This document shows, piece after piece, positions 1-12,300 of a stretch of 64,000 nt of DNA (the first letter of the stretch is position 1; each line of letters starts with the position of its first letter). Below the pieces are notes generated by a model, which saw only the letters and a list, made by a program, of their open reading frames with translations, was not told where the DNA came from and made no database searches. The stretch lies in assembly GCA_012934845.2 (NCBI GenBank), contig WNNJ02001631.1, positions 102,570 to 166,569 of the forward strand, given 5' to 3'. A program made the position numbers and the translations under genes. Source of the stretch: Pomphorhynchus laevis (lineage: Eukaryota; Acanthocephala; Palaeacanthocephala; Echinorhynchida; Pomphorhynchidae).

Positions 1-301
1 AATGTTATTCATCAATACAAGATAATGATGCTCAAAGGGTAAATTACATTTACTAAGTGTATTCAAATTCAGACAAATGCTAATATTTGAAAAAATATTT
101 TATTTTTTTTGTAAAAAAATAAATTTCAAAATATAAAAGTAATATAAATATAAATATAAATTTCAAATAAAAAGTAAAATTTCATTGCTAGTAAAATTTT
201 TGCTTAGTAAAAATTAAGTTATCAACGTGGATGTCATTTTAATCCATTTTAATTCATATTTGTCATGAATTATTCATATGAAACAGATAGCTTTTACGTA
301 C

Positions 302-3300
302 TTTATCTAGTCCAGAAACGTAAATCAAGAACGCAGCAGGAAATATGTGGCCTCGAGGTGTTCGACTCGAAGGAAGGTCATTACACTGCATAACATTTGC
401 CCGATCTCCTTTGTATTTAACAAATTCATAATCCTGTTTGAAATAAAATAAAAAGGAAATAAAATCTCGAAATATTTTACTTCTTTTCTGAGATACGAAA
501 TCTCAACCGGATCAGCCAATTTCGAGCCATTAAAATGTAAGCTTAAACCAATGCTAGCTTTAATTGCAGGTCCGTTTTCAATAGCAGCCTTAATAAATAT
601 CATGACTTAATAATTTAATATAAATCAAATTTAAAAAACCGCATATCCAGGTCCATATACATTGCCGACATGTCCAGTCAAAGTTGCAATTGTAAAAAGG
701 GACGGATTTACACTAGATATCGCCTATATATTTTATAAAGTTGTCTGTTTATAAATCAGAATTTAAAGCACCTTCTCTTTTGCATAACACAATACATCCG
801 CCATAGCCATTCGACCCTCAGCATCAGTATTTCCGATACATACTTTTACGCCACTTCTTGCCGTAATGATTTCATCACATACGTAAGCAGCTGCAGCATG
901 AATCAGAATTTAAAAAGCGAATTTCAAATAATACAGAATAGAAGGCTGGTATTTTTTTAATTATAACGGTAACTAAAAGCCTTTTTTTAAAAATCAAATA
1001 CATCAAATTGCTATTTTCTATTTATATTGAGTTAAATTTGAATTCAATAGTTTAAATATTTAAGATCTAAATTCAAAATTTCACAATATGAATTATCGAT
1101 ATTATTATCATTTTATTAATCCGGTAACGAATCTTGAAATATTTAAGATTTATAGGATTTTTGTTATCAAAATATCTAACAATCATCTAAATAATAATTG
1201 TGCCTCAAAATACTAGTTTCCATCAATTTTATTTATAAATAGAACTATTTATCCATTTTCACATTTCAAATTTGTAAGTTTAAAATCTATAAATATAAAT
1301 CTATTTTGATTTATATTAGTGATTATTAGTGATTTATATTAGTTAAATCTATTGTGATTTATAGAGAGTATAATTATTTGATTATTCTTCGTTACTTATT
1401 ATTTCACATTTCAAATTTGTAAGTTTAAAATCTATAAATATAAATTAATTGTTACGAACATTACATACGAACCTAAATTTGAAAGTTCATGATAATTTCT
1501 TATATCAATAAATAAAGTAAGTAATTAATTAAAAATTAATTAATTATTATTTCACATAATTTAATTTTATATTTAAAATTAAAAAAAATAACTTAATTTT
1601 TAGAATCATGTAAATGAATTTAGATTACTTACCTCTCTCGAGCTATGGATTCTTTATTTTATCATTTCTGAATATGAAATATATTTTTCAATATAAAAGA
1701 AACATATATAATATATTAATATATTATTTTAATATATCAATCATATATTAATAGTATCAGAGTAGTATCAAGAACTTTAGAATGCATATTTTGCAAATTT
1801 CTCGCATTAATTAATTGATTACAATTTTAAGATGTTAATGGCAAAACGTCAGCCTAACACCTCTGTGCCATATTTTTTAATTTTATTGTTTATGAATTAC
1901 TGAAACTTTTATTCCAAGGAATTCACGACAATTATTAATCAGATCAAAATTGTTAATTAAAATAATTAGACTCAGTTAACTGATATGATATATTCTGTTT
2001 ATTGTACAAAACGAAAAAAATTTTAGTCATTGCTATGAATTATAGACACGTTAATTAATTCACATTAAAGCCTAAAAATAATCTTTGACTAAATAAATTA
2101 CTGTAGTATTTCAAGAGACAGTTAGGTTTTTAAAAAAATAAATTTTTGAAATAGCGAAGATAGAAAGGTGCTTAAATATATTTTGTTTACCAGGACCAAT
2201 ATCGTTTCTGGCCATTGCCATCATGCCGATGACTCTAAGATTGCTCGGTTGTACTTCAGCCACAATCTATTTAATATTAAATAATGATTAAAATCGACCA
2301 TTCAAACGTGTACTTTCATGAATCCAGCAACCGCCGCAGCACCACATTTGTCAAAAGACATAAATCTCATTCCATGTACTTTTAAATCAACACCTCCTGT
2401 ATCATATGTAATACCCTAAACACATTGCTACTTGGAAAAATTAATTGATCTATTTGCCTTACTTTGCCAACTAGAAATATAGTTTCGGTGATATTTCCTT
2501 TAGGCATATATTCAAGTTCTATCATACAACCTCTGTGTCGATCAACACCTGCCAAAAGTGAAATATGAATACTAAAACCTTGGCGATTAATAAATCGCTA
2601 AGATATTGTTCCTTTATAATATAAAGAAAACAAGAATATGCAAAACATATAAAACTGCTGAATGATGTCATTATGCCAATTATGACGAAAGAATTCATCT
2701 GAAAATATTTTTCGATCTGTTAAATGATAAGATTTTAAATAGTCGATCAAAATTTTTTTACTTGACCGAAACGTCAAGTAAATTATTACAGTTCTCGTGT
2801 TGGTAAAATGCATTTTAAAATTTCCATAAGCTAGCACATGAATGTTATTCGATTTTATCTAAAATTTAACTCAAAAGTTAAAATTCACTTTTAATTATCT
2901 CTAGACATTTTATAGTTCTAATTATATTTCGTTTAATTTTGTGTTTTAATATGTCAATTAAATTTAAAAAATATCAATTTTACGATATAAGGTAATTATT
3001 GTGATAATTGATTTTAATTTAGCATAAGTTTTCGAATAATTTGACGGAAAGCGTTTACTTTGAGAAAAACTGTTTAAAGGTTTTACAATATATGGCATTT
3101 AAAAAGGTATATTAATGTACATCATTAAACGTGATATGATATATAAATTGATCAACATATAGAATACATAACCGAAGAACTGCATACCGTCAGTAAAAAT
3201 ACAAAATTAAATGCAAAAAAACCCAATTCAGAATTATAATGTTAAACTTTAACTAAAAATTAAAGTTAATTATTTATCAATAATTATTTATCAATAAAAA

Positions 3301-6300
3301 GCGTTCTGGAACGCTTTTTTAAAATCAAAAGCGTTCCTCACAGCAGCTTGGGCGCTGATGTGAGGTCTTAGAGCAAATTGAGAGTTCGAAATTATATTGA
3401 AATACTTAGATATAAATTATTTAAAAAAATATAAAATTATTTACTAAAATTATTAAAAAACTTCAATAATTAGTAAAATATATTAATTTTAATTGCTAGT
3501 AAAAACTTTTACAATGTTTGTATTTCATTGACAAATTCTAGGTTAGCTCAAATTCTAGGTGTCGTTTCTTTATTTCTCCTAAAATAAAAGTTACTTTTTA
3601 TGAATTGAATAATAATTAAACAATGTATTCTAACAAGGATTAGAGGTCATCATGAGGCACCAAACTTCCTCGACATATTAATACAATTTCATATAGTCCA
3701 AAATATATTACAATACTATAGAGTCTGTCCAAATACTGAGACTATGTATTCTCTACACGAAATTGTATTTCCGCTAATTTTCAAGCAAGTTTAATGAATG
3801 ATTTTTTTACATGTGGAATTATACATTTTCTTCGTTAACTACTGTTAGCATCTTTAGAAAATTATGATGTATTCGAATAAGGATTAGAGGTCATCATGAG
3901 GAACTGCTATGCTATCAAGTTTCGACCCGTATTCCTCGACTCAAATACAATTTAATTTTCTGGAGATGCTAAAGATGCTAACAGTAGTTTGCGAAATATC
4001 AATAAATAAATTTCTCTTTCCTTTGATTTTTTTATTTATATTTTATTTTAATATTTTTTTTAATTTATTTTATTAATAATAATTGCTCTAATATTTATTT
4101 ATTTATAATTTTATTTATAAAATTAAAAATAAAAATTAAAAAATTTAACTAAATTAAATAATTTTAATTATTAAATAATTAATAATTCTAATTAATTAAA
4201 TAATTTCTTCTAATTTAGTTAAATTAGAAGAAAGATGGCAATAACCATCGCAAAATTTATTTAATTGAATATTTCGATGCCTAGCTGGCATCATCATCAG
4301 CAATTGTAATTTGCTTGAACACATAAATTTTCTTGTTAACCAGTTAAATTTTTAAAATTAAAAATTTAACGTGGCTTTATAGCACTGTAGAATGATCTTA
4401 AATAGTTGATACTGATTCATCATTGATAAATAATTATTAAAGCTAGATCAAAGAAAAGAAGAAATTATTATAATCACAAATTCTATGATGATGCAATAAA
4501 ATTATTATGATTTTGATATATTTGTATAACAAATATACAAACATATTAAACATGATCATTATTAACATAATTCACTTGAACATTATTATTATTAAACAAT
4601 GAAGAACATCATTATTGAATTATGATGTTCATCATTACTATTGAACATCATCATTATTAAACATCATTACTTGGTGTTACTCATATTATTTGATAAATTA
4701 ATATCGCGTCAAATAATTCATTATTTATTTTTCATAATTTATTTTTATTTATTATTTATTTTATAGTATTCAAACCTTGGCAACCGCGATCAACAGCACT
4801 CAAGAGAGGAAATTCTTTTTCCAGTTGATTACTATTGAAAACTGATATCTATAGCCAACAATGAATATAAATAAAATCAAAACAATTTGTACCTGTATAG
4901 GTGAATTAGCAAAAATGTTTTCAACATAATGTTGGATGTTAATAGATGTTGCCTGTTCTGGTTCACCTCCACCAATATCCTTCATTACTGTTCTAGAAAT
5001 ATATGAAAAAGGATATGAAATTTACATCTTAATTTATTTATTTTTCAAACTATGGAAATTCAGAGTTTGCATTTGCATTAAATAGCTTTGTTCTGAAATG
5101 AAGTGTGGAATTTGACGACGCAAGATAAACTATTCAGTGATTAAATATTCGATATACGTATAGTTATAAAATAATATTTAATAGCTGATTATTAAACCGG
5201 AGAATAATAACTGGAGAATTATAAATCAACAAAATATTATTAAAATATTAAATTTACAATATATAAGAATAATGATTAGAGGTCATCAGGAGGAACTGCT
5301 ATGTTATTATGTTTAGTCCAATATTCCTTGACTCGACATAGCAGCGGGGCCAAATACATGGTAATGACGTATTTACTCTGATGTAATCTAATTATCAAGT
5401 ATATTATTTATTAGCCATCAATAAAATTTTTCGCTTAATTGTTTAAATTTATTTTTATTAATATTTTGTTGATTTAAATATGTTACAATTTTCTGTTTGA
5501 TATATTTCTGTTTAAAATATGCATATATTAAATTATATAAATGATTTTGAAAAAAGCCAATATAATTACATCTTATATTAAATATGTAATTATATTAAAT
5601 ATGTAATATACATTATACTAAATATATTAAATTAACATTAAATTGATAGCAAATTTTCACATATAAATGCAGACTGAATATTTTCAATTTGGTTTCTTTC
5701 GTAGACGTCTCTTAAAAATTTCAATTACAAATTTTGATATTTGATAAATGATAAACAATATGTTTACAATATTGGTTTCTCAATATACTCCCAATCCTCT
5801 AGAAACTACATTATTTATAATATATTTTTAATCTATGATCGATTAAAAAATTTATTATCCATCCAAAAAAGTTTTCTCTTAAGATTTTAATTTTTTTTAA
5901 TATTATTGTGTTGATTTATATTTTATTATTTTTGTTTGATAATATTTGTTTAATAATATTTTATTCATTAAAATAAATTTAATTTATTTTAATGAAATTT
6001 TATTAAATTTTACATATATAGAAAATTAATATCATTTTATTTCATTATATATAGAAAATTTATATCATTACATATTGTTGCAAATCTTAAAATTTCATTA
6101 TTTAATGTATTATATTTTATATTATATGGTATGCATGAATGCTCATTCAAAAATATGTTTCTTGTAAATTTAAATATGTCATCTTTACGATATAAATTAA
6201 AAGTAGTTTTAATTGATGTTAATTTAATGTTTATATCTAGATATATACCCTCTTAACCATCAACCAATCTTCTTACTCCACGTTCTCAATTACTTTAACA

Positions 6301-9300
6301 ACTACGGCATCCGATCCTTCCTCGTCGCCGCCCCACTCGCCTGGAATCAGCTCCCTCTCGACGTCCGCCGCGTTCCCTCTTTTATTACATTTAAATACCG
6401 CATCCATACCCACCTTCTTGACAAATGATTTAGAATTTTTCGTGGTCATGTAATCAAGTTAAAATAAAAAAATTGAAATTTAAAATAAAAGTCATTTTTA
6501 TGAATTGACTAATATACCTTCTTAATTATTAATATTAGTTTTATTAAGAATAAAGCTACAGTGATAAATTTGTTCGCTTGTTAAATAAAAATTGTTAGAG
6601 TTAATCAAAATATTGAAACAAATATTTCATTTCTTTATATCGAAAAATACATTTCATTCAACGATTCAGATATTTCTCTTGAATATATTATATCTTTATA
6701 TTATATATGTAACATATTATATTATATATGTTTCTTTATATATGTATATATAATATACATAATAAATAATATTTATTTAATAAATAATATTTCTACAAAG
6801 GAAATCAGACATCCTTTACTATCCACGAAAAAATGTAACTTAATTTTAAACAGAAATAATGAGATAGAATATCTCTTAATATTTTTACTATCCACGAAAG
6901 AATGTAACTTAATTTTAAACAGAAATAATGAGTCTCTTTATATCTCTTTAATATTTCTCGAAGAAATATGAAATTTTCACAATTAAATGCAGCACTGAAC
7001 GCGTTTATATTTTTATTTTAGTATCCTTCGTGGACGTCTGTTAAAAATTTAAATTGGAAATTTTGATAATTTGATAAATGATATATATTTACAATATTTG
7101 TTTCTAAATATACTCTCAATCCTATAAAAATACATAATTTATATACGTATCGGTATCTATAATCGATTAAAAAATTACCAAAATTATAAAGCATAAGCAT
7201 ACTTTCCAAAGTCAATTGTCGCGGCCTGCTTTACTAACTCGGCATCTTCATCGTAATTACATACTATTGAAAGTTTTTTAAATCGAGTTTGCCTGTTTGT
7301 AGATCGAACATCGGGTGGCTATTTTCATATTAATGACGTAAAAGATAAATTTCAAAGTTAATAAATTATCTAATGCGCGCATATAAAAACAATGCAGTCG
7401 ATGCTTTAAGGGAACTAGATACTAAAATATTTTGTAAAACATGCTGAATACTTATATTTACAATATAAAAATTCTTCTATTAATAATAATTAATAAAATT
7501 ATTGAAAAATAATTAATTAATTAATTAATCAAAAATAATTAATTTTATTAATTTTATCAGAGGTGAAATAAAAACTTTATATTATAAAGATATCCTTATA
7601 AAACATTATTAACGAAAGTTAAACTGTTCGTAACTTCTACGTAAAAGCTGCTGCAGAAATCAAGCATTCAGTATAATAGAAAACGTATGTGCCACCGATA
7701 AATAAAATCGATTAAAAATCAATAAAGCAAATAAATAAAAATTAATTCGCTTTTTTATTTCCTGAAGTTTATTATACACGGATTATATTTAGATAAGATT
7801 GATAATATTTATATTTATTTTAGATAAGATTATATTTATCTAGATTTCTACATCTAAAGGTGACATTTAAATATCTAAATATTTTAATATCAAATATAAT
7901 TTAATATCTTATAATATTGTTAATATATTGCATACACGAGCCGCTATTCATCATTGGTCGGTTTTGATATTATCCTCGTGTGGTTGTTTAAATCCTATCA
8001 GCATCACTGTACACTACAATCAGCGTGGGTGTACCTCATCAGCAGTGAGTCCACGCCCACGTTTCGTGTTTCGGTCGTTTAACTGCTTCTGCTGATTTTT
8101 TCCTGAAGTTTATTATACACGGATTATATTTAGATAAGATTGATAATATTTATATTTATTTTAGATAAGATTATATTTATCTAGATTTCTACATCTAAAG
8201 GTGACATTTGGATTATTTAAATATCTAAATATTTTAATATCAAATATAATTTAATATCTAATAATATCCAAAAATTGTAATATCTAAATATTTTAATATT
8301 TATTTAATGCTGCCTTTAAAATCTAAAGGCGACATTTAATTATTTTATTTATCATTATGTTTAATTTATAAATAATTTAATATACGTATATTCTGATTCT
8401 TACGTATATTAAATGTAAAATTTATTTAAAAAAATTTGTAAATAAACACCTAAAAAGAGAACACCTGGTGAGACATAAAAGAATATTATAGAAATATAAC
8501 TAAACAAGAAACCTGATGATATCCAATTTTTATTATATGACAATATAATAAAAATTTATATATTTTAATATATGACGTCATATATTTTAATATATGACGT
8601 TTTATCTATTTTACAATTTTCTAAATTGTCATCTCTTCACTCGTTCTTTGCGACTTCAACATCCGCCTCGACCGATCCTCTTCCACCGATTCCATATATT
8701 CAACTACGACTACTTTCCTTAACACTAAGGAAATGAAGCCTGCACTAGTCCATTTATAATTCATAGATTAGATAGCACTCATACCATATAATTCAAAGCA
8801 ACTAAATTAATTAAATTATTAAATTTGTATATAAATTTATACAAATTTATATACAAATTGATATTTTACCACTCGTTCTTTGTGAGTTCAGTTTATAGAA
8901 AACCCGAATAGAAAGCATTGTAAAAATTGCCCACCTTTAGTGAGAGCATTCCCATTTGTAATGAGAACATTCCACTTTTTAGTAGAATTCAACTTTTTAG
9001 TAGACATTCAACTTTTTAGTAGACATTCCACTTTTAGTAGGCATTCCACTTTTTAGTAGTAAACCCTGTAAACCCTGATTAGGGTTTTAATCAGTAAACC
9101 CTGATTAGGTCTTTAAATTCTATTATTTACTTTAAAAAACACAAGCAATCAAGGGATGATAAATATTTTGATTTTACCAAGTAATTTGCATCATAAGCTG
9201 CTGCAGCGGTAACGAATGGCGCAGCACAAAACTTATCATCCGAATAGTACATGCTTGCCACGGCAACATTTTCAGATCCACTTGAGTAGGCACTAAAATG

Positions 9301-12300
9301 TAATAAAATGAATAGATACTAAAATATCTTAATTTTTAAATGCTTTATTTATTCAATTGAATATCATTTGTCTAGTACAATAAAATTATTAGATAGTTTT
9401 ATTAAAACAGAGAATATAATAGTTCCTTTAATTAAAAAAATTCAATATTTTGATAGTTCCAACTATTATCATCAGGATTACAATAAAATGTTAACAAAAT
9501 TTCATGTTTTAATATTTATGCAAAAGTATCGATCTGCCCACATTTTTACTTAAATAGAAAATACCGACAAAACAAAACACGCATGCAACGCAAAATTAAA
9601 CAACATACATTTTGAAACAATCAAAGAGAAAAAAGAAAAAACTCATAAAACAAGTGATAAAAACATACGAATTGAATAATTAAATAATGTAATTATAGAA
9701 TAATTAATTATAATTTAATTTAAACCAAAACAAAATCCTAGAACAATGGGAAACCAAACGAATTGAAAGATTAAATGTAATATTAGAATACTTATAATTT
9801 ATAATTATTTATTATTTAATTAATTATTTTTAATCATCTCTCCATTATGAGTTTACTCGATATTGATAGCCTATCCGTCCCTAGTATCGTCTCTTTGCTA
9901 CACTATGAAAGAAAGCTATGATACGAACTTAACGAGTTCTAAACACAAACTCCAAGACTTTTCAATGACTTCTTAACATGAACTCTTCGAATTGTCAATG
10001 AATTCTCAACAACCATAACTCTGAAATTAAACGCTATAAGATGAACTCTACAGTATGAATTCTACAATATGAACTACTAGATGAACTGCACTCTACAATT
10101 GAATTTTGACAATTAAACTCTATAATTAAAATTTATTTTTTATTTTTTTTTATTTGTTCCATAGCCGAGAGGAACTCTATTGCATTCTACAATTGAATTT
10201 ATACAATTGAACCCTATAATTAAATTCTACAACTGAACTTTACAATATTAACGTCATAATTGTTTGTTTTTTATAATTTTTTCCATAGCCGAGAGACGTG
10301 AAAATTTCATTAATTAATATCAATATTATGTTAAGTTTTAAATGAACAAATTGGATTTTTGTATTGTTCATTACTATGCAAAAATACAAAAGTTAAAATT
10401 AAAATACCATTCCATTGCTTTAATTGTTGCGTCTCTGAATGCCCGAACGTCGTCATAAACTTCTGTTAAAGGACCGGTAGGAGCAAAGAGCTAAAATATA
10501 TATCGATAATTTAAGCGGTATTGGAGTTTTATACTTACTAATTTATTAGGAACCGATGATTCGTTTACTACAAGTGTAGTATTTCCGTAGTTATAAAAGT
10601 TTGCATTTTTCTAAAAATATAAAATAAATACCACACATTTATATCATAAATTATCGAAATCTCATGAACCAAGTTAGTTATGTTAGCTTATTGTATTAAC
10701 GTTAAGTGTTTTTGATCTGTGTTGAATAATTTTGTCGAGTTATATAATTGTATAGAAAAAGTAACCATCGCTTTAAGATAGGAATGATGATAAGATTAGA
10801 ATCGAACCGCATAAGATGCAATTTTATTGAGATTAGTGCAATTTTTCATGAGATTAATTTGAGGTGTGGATACAGATGTAATACGTTTGGTTTAAATACT
10901 CAATATTATGGCAGTCGTAATCCTATACTTCGATTGTCACATCGAGCAGTGCGAGTGTGGAACGAGCTTCTTAATATGTTATTGAATTCAGGGATAAATC
11001 GTCGTTCAAGCGTTTGGTTACTTCCTGGATTGCAGGCGATGTTCAATTGAACCTACGCGATCAATATCATTTCACTTGATATTTTCCTTTTATTCTTTGC
11101 TTTCTTAATGCTTACATATAAGCAATATTATCTTTTATATATAACTTATTATAACTGATTATATTAAGTTAAGTAATCCTATTAGTACTGCCTATTATTA
11201 ATATTATAATATTAATAATTAATATTATCTATTAATCATGTAACATTTAAAGACTGACATAATTGAGTCTCGTATTTTAAAAATATAATTATAAATAAAT
11301 CTATAAAATAAATTATAAAATTATTTTTATTTTATTTTAAAATATTTATAATTATATTATATTATTATAATTATTATAATATAATATTTATTTTAAAATA
11401 AATATATTTTATAAATAAATAATTATATCAGATTTTTTTCAATATTAAAATACAAATCAATTTTTATGAATTGAATAATAAATAACAGACGATGCATAAG
11501 AATAAGGATTAGAGGTCATCAGTAGGAACTGCTATGTTATCAGGTTTCCAACCCTATTCCTCGACCCAACATAGCGGCGGGAGCAAATATACTAATGACG
11601 TATCGATAACATTTGATTATTTAGTGTATATTATTCTAATACAAAGTATATTGTTTATTATCCAACAAACTACTTTTAATTTATATCGTAAAGATTACAT
11701 ATTTAAATTTACAAGAAACATATTTTTGCATGAGCATTCATGCATACCATATAATATAAAATATAATACATTAAATAATGAAATTTTAAGAATTGCAACA
11801 ATATGTAATGATATTGGCTTTCTTCAAAATCATTTAAATAATTTAATAGATACATATTTTAAACTAGGTTACTATAAAAATAACATCAAGCAGAAAATAG
11901 TAAAATATATAAATCAACATCAGCTTATTAAAAATAAATTTAAACTCTTAAGCGGAACATTAAGGATTGATGTTCATTCATTAAGATTAAATATCTGATT
12001 GAATTCATTATATAATAGAAACGCCTAAATAATCCTAGGCGTTTCGCAGCAAGTTTTAAGATGTACTCTCTCCACTTGTATCTAGTCTACAATGGGGTCT
12101 CTTTTCAGATAGCTAATTCTGAAGCATCATATATTCATATATAAATATTTAAAGGTTCATCAAAGTTTATTCGAATGATATCATTAGAAATCTCATTGAG
12201 TTAGAAAGTAAAAAACTTTCATGTATACCATATAATATAAAATTAATACTTAAAAATCATATAAAATTTATAATTAATTTATATAATTAATTAATTAATA

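Larger units (their letters stand above)
5275..6670 (-). mobile_element. AT-rich Penelope-like element relic inside the aminopeptidase gene
   Basis: The terminal module at 5275-5390 (AGAGGTCATCAGGAGGAACT and downstream CATAGCAGCGGGGCC) is followed by the degraded 3' coding part in minus orientation. At 6090-6250 sequence matching the better copy at 37769-38455 can be read (SCIPYN...NLYRK region), and at 6515-6670 comes the piece around the RT catalytic motif. It is interrupted by a ~250-bp segment also found at 6965-7170 and by an L2-like LINE tail near 6250-6450. It is heavily decayed. Confidence 0.75.

Noticed and set aside
1-301. Last aminopeptidase exon
   Set aside because: I looked on the minus strand for the expected C-terminal segment and found no matching peptide, so it should lie outside the window.
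2598-2837. 79-codon minus-strand open frame in an aminopeptidase intron (also 9368-9553 plus, 7018-7215 minus)
   Set aside because: AT-driven composition with no domain. They lie in introns, or extend a real exon into its intron.
9060-9110. Telomere-like TAAACCCTGATTAGGG repeats
   Set aside because: Only a few degenerate units inside an intron. The sequence is not a regular telomere repeat and adjoins an ordinary minisatellite.
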